DNA of 20,207 nt from an uncultured Muribaculaceae bacterium (GTDB lineage Bacteria > Bacteroidota > Bacteroidia > Bacteroidales > Muribaculaceae), in contig CAKTOT010000032.1 of assembly GCA_934590135.1 (NCBI GenBank), positions 1-20,207 of the forward strand, given 5' to 3'. Made by a program: the position numbers and the translations under genes. Under the pieces are notes generated by a model. The model saw only the letters and a program-made list of their open reading frames with translations. It searched no databases and had not been told where the DNA came from. Below, one piece after another: positions 6,239 through 14,802 of the stretch (positions within the stretch are counted from its first letter, which is position 1; each line of letters begins with the position of its first letter).

Positions 6239-7108
6239 ATGAGAAACAAAATTATTTTATCATTTGCGGCAGCTGGCATCCTGCTGCTGTCATCGGCGTG
6301 TGCATCCATCACCACCAGCGGTCGCCAGGATGTCACGTTCAAAGGCGTACCGGGAACACAGCTGAGAGATGCGGACAAAAACGTAACGTTAGGCTCGATC
6401 GGAGCCAACGGATTCGCAACGGTCAACCTAAAAAACCAGCTCAAAGGAAAACGTGTTGAAGCGTCCCGAGAAGGTTATACCTCGCAGAATTTTATGCTTG
6501 ACACCAAGATTCGCGGACGTTTTTGGTGGAACATATTTTTGGGAATAATCCCTATGGCCATAGATGTCGCCACCGGTAAGATGATGGTATATAATACTGA
6601 TGTGTTTGATGTCTCGTTGCAAAAGGATGAAAACTCTCCGGTACAAGCCGAGCCGGTCGTAGCCGTTGAGCCTCAGGCACAGCCTCAGCCTCAGACACAG
6701 CCCACCGGTCAAGTGGTCAACCGCAACACCCCCGGCACCACGGATATGGAAAAGGCCATTATACGCTGGTACATCGACTCGGAACCGCGCGGCGCTCGCA
6801 TATCCTATCGCGTGATTTCGAGCGTTCCGGCCGAGGTCAAGAACACCAACGAGACATATATGACCACTACTCCCTTGGAAGAAACGCGCTCGCTCAACAT
6901 CCTCGGCCTCACCTATGAAAACTCAAACAACGTCACCATCGAAGTCAAAATCGAAAAACGCGGATACGAGACACAAGTCAAGCGCTATAACGTGCGCATG
7001 GCCCTCGACCAACAGGAAATCAGCAGCTTCTTCGAACTCGTACCCAAGATTGTAAAGAATTATCGAAACTCAAAATCGTCTTCCTCAAGCAAATCCAATA
7101 AAAAGTAA
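6239..7108 (+). CDS. Lipoprotein with PEGA-like N-terminus and unnamed C-terminal domain (copy 1)
   Basis: I do not recognise a named family for the whole protein. It has 289 residues. A signal sequence ends in the lipobox LSSAC (17-21), so Cys21 is likely lipidated. Residues 28-127 carry features of PEGA-type envelope proteins, including a GYTSQNF-type strand and a hydrophobic RFWWNIFLGIIPMAIDVATG segment (94-113), which often precedes the end of such domains. A Pro/Gln linker (about 145-156) leads to a C-terminal domain at 165-270. This domain begins DMEKAIIRWYIDSEPRGA and ends DQQEISSFFELVPK, then has a Ser/Lys tail. Its SxPxGA start and KxGYE end suggest a second, enlarged PEGA-like fold. 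It is followed after 36 bp by a gene with the same C-terminal domain. Function unknown; a cell-envelope role is inferred. Confidence 0.8.
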   Translation: MRNKIILSFAAAGILLLSSACASITTSGRQDVTFKGVPGTQLRDADKNVTLGSIGANGFATVNLKNQLKGKRVEASREGYTSQNFMLDTKIRGRFWWNIFLGIIPMAIDVATGKMMVYNTDVFDVSLQKDENSPVQAEPVVAVEPQAQPQPQTQPTGQVVNRNTPGTTDMEKAIIRWYIDSEPRGARISYRVISSVPAEVKNTNETYMTTTPLEETRSLNILGLTYENSNNVTIEVKIEKRGYETQVKRYNVRMALDQQEISSFFELVPKIVKNYRNSKSSSSSKSNKK

Positions 7109-7686
7109 GCAAACTCAAATACCAACCCTCAATCTCCAACAATTATGAAAGGACTAATAAAACGTCTTGCCGCTGCATGCATGCTCGTTGCGGCAACGAC
7201 GATGTCTGCCACAGCCAAGGACTACCAAGTGGCTCTGACCTGCGACCCTGACGGCGCTGCCGTATATCTCAACGGCGAGCTCGTCAGCCCTACGACTCCG
7301 GCATTTATCACCCTCAATAAAAAAATGGCGGACAAAACCCTGATGTTCCAATTTGTCAAAAAAGGATACGAATCCAAGACCGTAGTCATCGTATTCTCAA
7401 AGAAACAACTTGAGAACAACGCCGTGGTCTATGGCGAACTTCGCAAAAAGCCCGATCCCAAGCCCAAGCCCAAGCCACAACCCGCTCCCGCACCGGCACC
7501 CAAGCCATCGGAAACGACACTGACAGTCAATCAGGAGCGTCAGCGCGTAGACCGCAACAATGCAGGAAATACCGACATCGAAAAAACCATCATTCGCTGG
7601 TTCTTCGATTCGGATCCGCGCGGCGCACGTGTCTTCTGGCGTGTGATTTCGAGCGTTCCGGCCGAGGTCAAGAACACCAACGAGAC
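6812..7686 (+). repeat. Two 44-nt exact direct repeats in the tandem PEGA-like genes
   Basis: Bases 6812-6855 and 7643-7686 are identical over 44 nt, including third codon positions. They encode VISSVPAEVKNTNET in both proteins. Flanking sequence on both sides differs at synonymous sites. Confidence 0.85.
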
Positions 7687-7921
7687 TTATCTGACCACCA
7701 CGCCTATCGAAGAAACACGCAGCTTCAACATCAATGGTTTGACTTATGCCAATTCGCGTGATGTCACCATCGAAGTCAAGGTCTGCAAAAAAGGATACGA
7801 AGACCAGGTAAAACGCTTCAATGTCCGTCAAGCACTTGACCAGCAGGAAATCAGCGGCTTCTTCGAACTCGTGCCCAAAGAGAGCGACAGAAATCGTTAT
7901 GACGACTACGAAGAAGAATAG
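7145..7921 (+). CDS. Secreted PEGA-domain protein with the same C-terminal domain (copy 2)
   Basis: The 258-residue protein has a Sec signal peptide (about 1-24, ending SATA) without a lipobox cysteine at its end. A PEGA-type domain follows at about 28-80, with CDPDGAAVYLNGE (33-45), TTPAFITL (50-57) and KKGYESK (72-78). A Lys/Pro then Ala/Pro linker spans 101-121. Residues 143-245 hold the C-terminal domain shared with the upstream gene, including VISSVPAEVKNTNETY (167-182) and ALDQQEIS (230-237). The tail is acidic, where copy 1 is basic. The pair is probably one operon, 36 bp apart, and ends at the strong terminator at 7975-8019. One protein appears lipid-anchored and the other soluble or periplasmic, which would suit a two-part envelope assembly; that is inference. 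Confidence 0.8.
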   Translation: MKGLIKRLAAACMLVAATTMSATAKDYQVALTCDPDGAAVYLNGELVSPTTPAFITLNKKMADKTLMFQFVKKGYESKTVVIVFSKKQLENNAVVYGELRKKPDPKPKPKPQPAPAPAPKPSETTLTVNQERQRVDRNNAGNTDIEKTIIRWFFDSDPRGARVFWRVISSVPAEVKNTNETYLTTTPIEETRSFNINGLTYANSRDVTIEVKVCKKGYEDQVKRFNVRQALDQQEISGFFELVPKESDRNRYDDYEEE

Positions 7922-7974
7922 GACGAAATAAGAGCAGGAATGAGCTGACTTAATTCTATCCCGTTATGGATGAA

Positions 7975-8019
7975 GGCGGGTCTGCACCGAAATGTGAGTG
8001 CTGACCCGCCGATTTTTTT
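7975..8019 (+). terminator. Intrinsic terminator of the PEGA-like pair
   Basis: GGCGGGTC (7975-7982) pairs with GACCCGCC (8003-8010), extended inside by GCAC/GTGC, and is followed by seven T at 8013-8019. It lies 54 bp after the second gene and before the convergent phosphate transporter gene. Confidence 0.88.
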
Positions 8020-8079
8020 CGTTCATCAGCGAACGCCTTATCGAAATTCTCGAAGATTTCCGAGTCCGATTCTCAAGTA

Positions 8080-9921
8080 TTAGACGTTGCGATGTTGGTG
8101 ACGGTATTGCTCCTTGACGGCATCGACGACATTGATGATATAGTCGCCGGTCTTTTCGAGCGTGCCGATGATGTCCATATAGTATATGCCTTCCTGGTAC
8201 TGATATACGCCGCTGTTGATATTGGTGACGTTTTCGCTACGCAATTGGTTGCGCATATTGTTGATTTCGCGCTCTTTATTGTAGCTATCGATGATTTTGC
8301 GTTCTTCGGGGTTTTGGATATTGGCTATCAGGCCGTTCATCATCGTCATAGCCTCGGAGACATAGCCGAACATAGTGTCTATATTGGCCATTATATCATC
8401 GTTGAACTCAACGTTGCTCTGCGCCTTACGATCCATAATTTTGCCCAAGCCGTAGCAGCAGTCGGCTATGGATTCGATTTCGCTGATGACACCGAGCATA
8501 GACGTCAAGCGCAACTTCGAGTCATTGGACAGACGTCCTTCGGCACAATGGTTGAGATACTTGGCTATTTCGATTTCCATACGGTCGGAGATGTCCTCAT
8601 ATTTTTCGAGGCGCGAAAGCAACTTATTGAAATCTACGCTGTTGCTCTTGGTGTGTACAAGGTCTTGCGCCATCTGTATCATACGGCCGACGCGCTCGGC
8701 GTATACGCCGATTTCTTTTTCGGCCTGCGTGATATTCAACTCGGAAGCATTGAGCAGACCGCCGGATATGAACTTGAGGGAGAATTCTTCATCTTCCTTG
8801 TGTCGTGACGGGAGCAGCCATTCGACAATACGGACATACAATTTCGTGAACCATATCATTATGGACACATTTATGAGTTTATATGTTGTATAGAACACGG
8901 ACAAGCCGAAGGACATAGCCACCTGCAACTGAGTAATCATATTGTGGTGATGCGTGATTACGGCATCCGGTGCCGACGGAGCGGCATTGGCCATCACCTG
9001 ATTATACATTGTCGGATCGGTGGCCTTGAGTTCGGTGGTATATCTATATAATTCGGTGGGATCGCCCAGTCCGAGCCATTCGGTCAGGTGCGCGGACATA
9101 TTGACAAAGGGATGAAACACGGCAAGCAACCAAGTCATACCAAGCACATTGAACAACACGTGTCCGGCGGCGGTGCGCTTGGCTGCGATATTGCCGCTCA
9201 ACGATGCCAGTACGGGAGTGATGGCCGTACCGAGGGCGGCGCCGAGCACAAGTCCGCAGGCCAGCGGATATTCAATCCATCCTTTGCTGCACATAATCAA
9301 CGTAATGGCAAAGGTGGCCGCCGATGATTGTATGACACAAGTCAGCACTACACCAACCAATACAAAGAGGATTAGCGACAAGAAGCCCATATTGGTGTAA
9401 TACGAGAGCGACTCGAACACCTCGGGATTGGACTGCAAATCGGGTACATAGTCGTTGATGATATTCAAGCCCAGGAACAGCAGCGAAAATCCGACGAGGA
9501 ATTCGCCGAGGCTCTTGGTGCGACTGCCGCGCATAAAAAGCATCGGTACAGCCACCGCCAATATCGGCATCGTTACGGCCGAAATATCAACCTTGAAACC
9601 AAAGAGTGCGATAATCCACGCCGTGAATGTCGTGCCCACGTTGGCGCCCATAATTACGGCCATAGATTGTGCCAGGGTCATCAATCCGGCGTTGACAAAG
9701 CTGACGACCATAACCGTCGATGCCGACGAGCTTTGGATCAGGGCGGTAATGGTAAATCCGGTGAGCACGCCCTTGAAGCGGTTGCGTGTCATTGCCGACA
9801 GGATGTGACGCAAGCGGTCGCCTGCAGCTTTTTGCAGGCCTTCGCTCATCACCTTCATACCGTACAGGAATAGGCATACCGATCCAAGTAAGCCCAAAAA
9901 ATCAAAAAATCCGTAGTCCAT
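8080..9921 (-). CDS. Na+/phosphate cotransporter family protein with PhoU-like C-terminal domain
   Basis: The 613-residue inner-membrane protein belongs to the NptA/YjbB Na/Pi cotransporter group. Two inverted repeat units are visible, each with its signature. The first has QSSSAST (63-69) and GANVGTT (92-98); the second has QSSAAT (198-203) and GAALGTAITP (227-236). Hydrophobic helices cover most of 5-275 and 330-370. From about 395 to the end the protein is soluble, helical and charged, fitting a PhoU-like regulatory domain. The protein likely moves phosphate with sodium. The start at 9921 (MDYGFFDFLG) puts the first helix at the N-terminus, as in relatives. An upstream in-frame ATG at 9999 adds 26 polar residues and is less likely. 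It is monocistronic and converges with the PEGA-like pair. Confidence 0.88.
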   Translation of the reverse strand: MDYGFFDFLGLLGSVCLFLYGMKVMSEGLQKAAGDRLRHILSAMTRNRFKGVLTGFTITALIQSSSASTVMVVSFVNAGLMTLAQSMAVIMGANVGTTFTAWIIALFGFKVDISAVTMPILAVAVPMLFMRGSRTKSLGEFLVGFSLLFLGLNIINDYVPDLQSNPEVFESLSYYTNMGFLSLILFVLVGVVLTCVIQSSAATFAITLIMCSKGWIEYPLACGLVLGAALGTAITPVLASLSGNIAAKRTAAGHVLFNVLGMTWLLAVFHPFVNMSAHLTEWLGLGDPTELYRYTTELKATDPTMYNQVMANAAPSAPDAVITHHHNMITQLQVAMSFGLSVFYTTYKLINVSIMIWFTKLYVRIVEWLLPSRHKEDEEFSLKFISGGLLNASELNITQAEKEIGVYAERVGRMIQMAQDLVHTKSNSVDFNKLLSRLEKYEDISDRMEIEIAKYLNHCAEGRLSNDSKLRLTSMLGVISEIESIADCCYGLGKIMDRKAQSNVEFNDDIMANIDTMFGYVSEAMTMMNGLIANIQNPEERKIIDSYNKEREINNMRNQLRSENVTNINSGVYQYQEGIYYMDIIGTLEKTGDYIINVVDAVKEQYRHQHRNV

Positions 9922-10039
9922 GACGCTGGTTAGGTGGATGTTGTGGTGGGTTAGTACTTTCGTTCTGTTAACCGTGGTCGTCGTTGCCAACCTCGGCAAT
10001 GGTTAAGTGCCACGGGAAGAGTCGCGTACTTTCCGTCTG

Positions 10040-10047
10040 CAAATTTA
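10040..10047 (-). promoter_or_regulatory. -7 box of the phosphate transporter gene
   Basis: The minus strand reads TAAATTTG, an exact consensus, which would start a leader of roughly 110 nt before the ATG at 9921. No clear TTG box is seen upstream of it. Confidence 0.5.
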
Positions 10048-10304
10048 CGTGAATTTTATATATAATTTATGTTTGTTTAGCGCTTTTTTCATATTTAGTA
10101 AATATTTCGGACGGCTATTTTTGCCGAAATCATGTAGTATATCGTTGTGTCATAAAGCATTTGACCCGGTGCATACCGCTTTACACCACGAGAAGTACGC
10201 AATTAGGGGGCAAATATGCGTCGGTGCGCCGTATACTCCAATAATTGTGCCTTTTGGACAATAAAAGGTACAGTTACCGCCGCTGTCACTCGCATATTTA
10301 TTCG

Positions 10305-10312
10305 TAATTTTG
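10305..10312 (+). promoter_or_regulatory. -7 box of pldA
   Basis: TAATTTTG matches TAnnTTTG and lies 45 nt before the ATG at 10358, giving a leader of about 40 nt. No clear TTG box is seen upstream. Confidence 0.55.
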
Positions 10313-10357
10313 CAGCGTGAATACCACCCGTAGGGTTACGTTTCACTACAGACATAC

Positions 10358-11236
10358 ATGCAGGACAATCGCTCCACATATCCATCGACAATATTACGCT
10401 GCCTTATGTGTTTGGTAGTGGCGATGTTATGCGTAGCCATACCGGAAGGTGCGCGTGCGCAGATTGTATCCACCGCGCAGCAGCGTATCGATGCCGACTC
10501 GATGCGTCGCGCATTTGACAACCGCCCGTATTTCGGACTGTACAAGGACAATTACTTTATCTTCGGCCCCGCCATAGGCAGTCGCCCCACCAACGAAAAC
10601 ACCAATGTCAAGTTTCAGATTTCGATTTCGCAACGACTGACACGTTCCACACTACCCTTAGGTACTTATCTGTACCTGTTTTATACGCAGAAAGTATTCT
10701 GGAATGTTCTGGAGAAGTCGCTGCCTATGACCGACCTCAATTTCAATCCCGGTATCGGACTTACCAAGCCGCTATTTGTCAAGAACCGCTACATAGGCAA
10801 AGTGACACTGATGGCCGAACACGAAAGCAACGGCCGTGACGGCGACGCTTCGCGCTCGTGGAACAAAATCTCCTTGGGCGCCAACGTGATGATAGATCCT
10901 ATGCTTATGGTTCACGGCAAAATCTGGATACCCATCATAGACGGGGAGAACAACCGCGACATCCTCGATTACTGCGGACTTTATCAAGTGGGATTGCAGT
11001 TTTTCAGCTTCAATCGTCGTTTCAACGCCGGGGTCACCCTGGTCAAACGCCGCGGCTGGCGTCAAAGCTACAACACCACTATCGAACTCAGCTATCGCCT
11101 TTGGAAGCGCGACAATCAATTCCTCTTCCTTCAATACTACAACGGATATGGTGAAGGTCTGCTCGAATACAACAAGTTTCACAGCCAGTTGCGTATAGGC
11201 ATAGTCATCAAGCCGCAACTATTCAGCGACTATTGA
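10358..11236 (+). CDS. pldA: Outer-membrane phospholipase A (OMPLA)
   Basis: OMPLA is an outer-membrane beta-barrel that hydrolyses acyl chains of phospholipids reaching the outer leaflet, which helps keep the membrane asymmetric. The 292-residue protein has an N-terminal signal sequence (about 12-34, ending ARA). The active-site signature is clear: EHESNGR (154-160) gives His155 and Ser157, and SRSWNK (165-170) gives Asn169. These correspond to the catalytic His-Ser-Asn triad of E. coli PldA. Alternating hydrophobic and polar residues follow, as expected for barrel strands. The gene stands alone between its own promoter and a U-run terminator at 11325-11357. Confidence 0.92.
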   Translation: MQDNRSTYPSTILRCLMCLVVAMLCVAIPEGARAQIVSTAQQRIDADSMRRAFDNRPYFGLYKDNYFIFGPAIGSRPTNENTNVKFQISISQRLTRSTLPLGTYLYLFYTQKVFWNVLEKSLPMTDLNFNPGIGLTKPLFVKNRYIGKVTLMAEHESNGRDGDASRSWNKISLGANVMIDPMLMVHGKIWIPIIDGENNRDILDYCGLYQVGLQFFSFNRRFNAGVTLVKRRGWRQSYNTTIELSYRLWKRDNQFLFLQYYNGYGEGLLEYNKFHSQLRIGIVIKPQLFSDY

Positions 11237-11324
11237 CAGACACTGCCGGGAAGTCTCTAACATGACAACGGCGGACACCCGCATGGCAGATACCTGACAT
11301 TAAGCCATACAAACCACCATATAT

Positions 11325-11357
11325 CGCGCACAAAGTGATTGTGCGCGTGTTTTTTTT
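11325..11357 (+). terminator. Intrinsic terminator after pldA
   Basis: CGCGCACAA (11325-11333) pairs with TTGTGCGCG (11339-11347) around a 5-nt loop, followed two bases later by eight T (11350-11357). It lies 89 bp after the pldA stop. Confidence 0.85.
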
Positions 11358-11365
11358 ACCAAATA

Positions 11366-11396
11366 TTGCATAAGTCCGAAAATATAACGACCTTTG
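11366..11396 (+). promoter_or_regulatory. Possible promoter of the first LRR gene
   Basis: TTG at 11366-11368 is followed after 20 nt by GACCTTTG (11389-11396), one base off the -7 consensus. The leader would be about 80 nt before the ATG at 11482. Confidence 0.4.
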
Positions 11397-11481
11397 GCGC
11401 GTTATTTGTACACCATTCTGATACGCTATACAATTTAACAATCTTAGAGATACTACAAACCTCAAAAATACAAATCAGCTT

Positions 11482-13020
11482 ATGAAAAAGATTTACTTAT
11501 TACTCGCCTTGGCCGGCTGTTGTACAATGGCACAGGCCCAAACGGCAACATTTCCGGTTGCCATTGATGAAACCAACTTCCCTGACAAATCGTTCCGCAA
11601 CGTCCTGCTCACGGCAACCTATGATCGCGACCAAGACGGTATGCTGAGCCAAGAAGAAGCCGAACGCGTCACCGAATTGACGATGAACTACAAGTACCCG
11701 CACATCGCCACCCTCAAAGGCATAGGATACTTCACCAACCTCACCGCTCTGTCCGTACAAGGCAATGACCTGACAGCCATCGACCTGAGCAAAAACACCA
11801 AACTGACCTACCTGAACGTCAACGGCAACAAATTCGAGACCATCGACTTCTCAGACTGCCCGTCGCTTGAAACTATCATCTGCAACAGCAATAAGTTGAC
11901 CGAAGTCAAACTTGCCGGAAACCCCAAATTGCGCCGTTTCGAGTGCAACTCCACATCCACACTCACATCTCTCGATGTCAGCGCCAACGCCGAATTGGAC
12001 AGCCTGTGCTGCTACTCGGACGGTCTGACAGCCATTGACGTGACACACAACGCCAAGCTGCGCTACCTCAATTGCAGCAGCAATAAAATCACCGCACTTG
12101 ACGTCACCCAAAACCCCGAGCTGAAGACCCTTTACTGCGGCAAAAACAGCTATACCGACGAAGCCATCGACCTGAGCAAGAACCCCAAGCTGGACGAACT
12201 GGACTGCCAGCAAGCCGGCCTGACAGCCTTGGACTTCTCCGCCAATCCGGTACTTCGTCTGTTGACCTGCTCGTTCAACAATCTCACCACACTGGATCTG
12301 GCCAAGAATCCCGCATTGTACAAAGTCTTGGTATCTTACAACAAAGAAATGACGCAGCTCACATTGGGCAACCTTCCCGAGCTGTATGACCTTCAACTGG
12401 CAGGATGCCCCATCGAAACCATCAACCTCTCGGAGACACCCAAGCTCAACTCACTCAACTTCCGCAGCAGCCATATGCGCCGCATCGACCTGTCCGCCGC
12501 CACGAAGCTCAAAGAGCTTCAATGCGGTACCGACTCGCTTGTCGCACTGGACCTCTCGAACAATGCGCTGACATACTCAGGATTGCGCTACTCCAAGAGC
12601 GCCCGTACGGTGACACTCGTCTCGGGCAACAAATTCGATTTGTCGACACTTGCCGAAGACGGCCTTGACGTCTCGCGCGTATCCGAAGTCACAGGCGGCA
12701 CACTCGAAGGCAACATTCTGTCTTTCAGCGGCGAAACAGTCACATATAAGTATATCACAAAGTGTCCTAACGCCAACTATCCGACACTGACAGTCAATTT
12801 GATTGCCACCAATTATGACAGCGGCAGCGTAAGCGACATTGCCGCCGCCGGAGCCGCCATAAGAGTAGACGGACGCACCGTCAATGCCGCCGGAGCCATA
12901 GCCGCATATAGCGCCACCGGAGCACTCATCGCTTCCGGTAACGACACCCTGACACTGCCCGCCGCCGGCCTGTACATCATCAAGGCCGGTACGCAGACCG
13001 TCAAAGTCTCCGTACGCTAA
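11482..13020 (+). CDS. Secreted EF-hand plus leucine-rich-repeat protein (copy A)
   Basis: The 512-residue protein has a Sec signal peptide (1-20, ending AQAQ). The N-terminal unit FPVAIDETNFPD (24-35) leads to a canonical 12-residue EF-hand loop, DRDQDGMLSQEE (48-59), likely to bind calcium. Residues about 75-390 are a leucine-rich-repeat solenoid with a repeat near 21 residues of the form LxxLDVSxNxxLxxLxC. Typical repeats are LTSLDVSANAELDSLCC and ITALDVTQNPELKTLYC. Residues about 410-460 form a linker domain. The last 50 (462-512) read as a sorting-type tail, ending AAGLYIIKAGTQTVKVSVR. This architecture is common among secreted Bacteroidales proteins with binding roles; the ligand is unknown. 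It is paired with a same-length paralogue 243 bp downstream. Confidence 0.87.
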   Translation: MKKIYLLLALAGCCTMAQAQTATFPVAIDETNFPDKSFRNVLLTATYDRDQDGMLSQEEAERVTELTMNYKYPHIATLKGIGYFTNLTALSVQGNDLTAIDLSKNTKLTYLNVNGNKFETIDFSDCPSLETIICNSNKLTEVKLAGNPKLRRFECNSTSTLTSLDVSANAELDSLCCYSDGLTAIDVTHNAKLRYLNCSSNKITALDVTQNPELKTLYCGKNSYTDEAIDLSKNPKLDELDCQQAGLTALDFSANPVLRLLTCSFNNLTTLDLAKNPALYKVLVSYNKEMTQLTLGNLPELYDLQLAGCPIETINLSETPKLNSLNFRSSHMRRIDLSAATKLKELQCGTDSLVALDLSNNALTYSGLRYSKSARTVTLVSGNKFDLSTLAEDGLDVSRVSEVTGGTLEGNILSFSGETVTYKYITKCPNANYPTLTVNLIATNYDSGSVSDIAAAGAAIRVDGRTVNAAGAIAAYSATGALIASGNDTLTLPAAGLYIIKAGTQTVKVSVR

Positions 13021-13022
13021 TC
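12865..13022 (+). repeat. 158-bp repeat, copy 1 (3' end of LRR copy A)
   Basis: These 158 bp match 14647-14804 with a single difference (G at 12913, A at 14695). They cover the sorting-type tail, the stop codon and two bases beyond. Sequence on both sides diverges at once. Confidence 0.92.
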
Positions 13023-13067
13023 ACGACTTCCTTTATGCCGCGCAACGCGACATAGACACAATACATA

Positions 13068-13102
13068 GCGAGGACACCCTGAAAGCGTAAGGGCGTCCTC
13101 GC
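13068..13102 (+). terminator. Hairpin after LRR copy A
   Basis: GCGAGGAC (13068-13075) pairs with GTCCTCGC (13095-13102), extended by CCCT/AGGG after one mismatch. There is no U-run. Its position 48 bp after the stop suggests a terminator, so copy B may have its own promoter. Confidence 0.6.
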
Positions 13103-13263
13103 CGTGCATTATAAAACCTCATTGCCATTATTCAGACAAAGAAAACACCATAAGTTATCCATACTTAACATATAGTTTACATCTATTTGCTTATTTGCGA
13201 CAAATTCCGAAATTCTACACACGCAAGTCAACAAACATAAAGCAACGACCAAAGCATTCTATT

Positions 13264-14802
13264 ATGAGAAAATTCCACACACTGCTTGCATGCATCATAG
13301 GATGCAGTGCAACCATGGCCGCTCAGACGACCTTCCCGGTGGCCATAGACGAGACCAATTTCCCGGATGTATCGTTCCGCAAGTTCCTGTTGGGCCCCAC
13401 ATACGACCGTGACGGAGACGGCATGCTAAGTCAAGAAGAAGCCGAGCGTGTCATCGAACTTGCCGTCAACTTCAAGTACCCGAAGGTTACCACCCTCAAA
13501 GGTATCGAGTACTTTACCAATATCCAGATGCTGTCAGCTCAGGGCAATGACTTGACGGATATAGACCTTAGCAAAAATACCAAGCTGACATACCTTAACA
13601 TAAGCAGCAACATGTTCACCTCCATCGACTTCTCCAATTGTCCGTCGTTGGAAGCCATCATCTGCAATAGCAATAAGGTGACAGACGTCAAACTTGCCGG
13701 AAATCAAAAATTGCGCCGCTTCGAGTGCAATCAAACCAAAACGCTGACACACCTCGATGTGTCAGCCAATGCCGAGCTGGATAGTCTGTGCTGCTATGCA
13801 GACGCTTTAGAGGCTATAGATGTCACCAAGAACCCCAAACTGCGCTACCTCAATTGCAGTGGCAACAAAATTACGGCACTTGACGTCACCCAAAACCCCG
13901 AATTGAAGACTATATACTGCGGCCGTAATCAATACGCTGCAGGTACGCTCGATTTTTCCAAGAATCCGAAGTTGGACGAAGTGGATTGTCAAGAGAGCCA
14001 ACTCAATTCGCTTGAATTCACGGCCAACCCGATGCTTCGCCTGTTGACGTGCTCTTTCAACAACCTCACCTCGCTTGATGTGTCCAAAAACTCGGCCCTG
14101 TACAAAATCATCGCCTCCTTCAACAAGCAGATGACATCGCTCAGCCTGGGCGATATGCCCGAGTTGTACGACCTGCAGTTCAGCAACACCCTCATAGACG
14201 ACATCAACCTGTCTGCAACGCCCAAACTCAACGCCATCAACTTTCAGAACAGCCGTCTGCGCAGCGTTGACTTTTCCGGCACCCCTAACCTCAGAAGCCT
14301 CACATGTAGCAATGACTCATTGGTTGCACTTGACCTTTCGGGTGTATACCTGACGTTCACCAACCTGCGTTTTGCCACCAGCAATCGAACCGTGACACTT
14401 GCAGCTGGTAACAAGTTGGACTTGACGACACTTGCCAAAGACGGACTGGACGTGTCGCGTATGCAAAATATCATCGGCGGTACACTTGATGGTAATATCC
14501 TGTCATTCAACGACAAAACAGTTACTTACCAATACATCACCTTGTCCCAAAACGCTAACTATCCGACATTGTCCGTAAGGCTGCACGCCACCAATTACGA
14601 CAACGGCGGAGTGGATGATGTAACCGCGAACAATGCCGCCATCAGCGTAGACGGACGCACCGTCAATGCCGCCGGAGCCATAGCCGCATATAGCACCACC
14701 GGAGCACTCATCGCTTCCGGTAACGACACCCTGACACTGCCCGCCGCCGGCCTGTACATCATCAAGGCCGGTACGCAGACCGTCAAAGTCTCCGTACGCT
14801 AA
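13264..14802 (+). CDS. Secreted EF-hand plus leucine-rich-repeat protein (copy B)
   Basis: This is a paralogue of copy A with the same 512-residue length and the same order of parts. It has a signal peptide (1-20, ending SATMAA), FPVAIDETNFPD, the EF-hand loop DRDGDGMLSQEE (48-59), LRR units at about 75-390, a linker, and the C-terminal tail. The repeats have diverged, for example ALDFSANP in A against SLEFTANP in B, while the final 51 residues differ at only one position. The ATG at 13264 is chosen because it starts the signal peptide and matches the copy A start. The in-frame ATG at 13195 would add 23 polar, Lys-rich residues. The spacing of the two starts is 1782 bp. A tandem duplication followed by divergence of the binding solenoid is inferred. 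Confidence 0.87.
   Translation: MRKFHTLLACIIGCSATMAAQTTFPVAIDETNFPDVSFRKFLLGPTYDRDGDGMLSQEEAERVIELAVNFKYPKVTTLKGIEYFTNIQMLSAQGNDLTDIDLSKNTKLTYLNISSNMFTSIDFSNCPSLEAIICNSNKVTDVKLAGNQKLRRFECNQTKTLTHLDVSANAELDSLCCYADALEAIDVTKNPKLRYLNCSGNKITALDVTQNPELKTIYCGRNQYAAGTLDFSKNPKLDEVDCQESQLNSLEFTANPMLRLLTCSFNNLTSLDVSKNSALYKIIASFNKQMTSLSLGDMPELYDLQFSNTLIDDINLSATPKLNAINFQNSRLRSVDFSGTPNLRSLTCSNDSLVALDLSGVYLTFTNLRFATSNRTVTLAAGNKLDLTTLAKDGLDVSRMQNIIGGTLDGNILSFNDKTVTYQYITLSQNANYPTLSVRLHATNYDNGGVDDVTANNAAISVDGRTVNAAGAIAAYSTTGALIASGNDTLTLPAAGLYIIKAGTQTVKVSVR

Larger units (their letters stand above)
9922..10357. other. Divergent intergenic region between the phosphate transporter and pldA
   Basis: This 436-bp gap holds two oppositely directed -7 boxes (10040-10047 minus and 10305-10312 plus) and an AT-rich centre (about 10045-10125). 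A short TTGCC/GGCAA inverted repeat lies near 9985-10000 in the transporter leader. I see no RNA gene and no convincing coding sequence. Confidence 0.6.

Noticed and set aside
10007..10264. Possible 85-residue membrane protein in the gap before pldA
   Set aside because: It overlaps the transporter promoter, is low in complexity and has no promoter or family pattern of its own.
11851..12396. Minus-strand open frame of 181 codons opposite LRR copy A
   Set aside because: Its repeated look (QFGV/QLGV units) is the complement of the LRR periodicity, not an independent repeat protein.
11700..12600. Short regularly spaced DNA repeats that could suggest a CRISPR array
   Set aside because: The period of about 63 bp is the codon form of 21-residue LRR units in an open frame; the units are not identical and there are no spacers.
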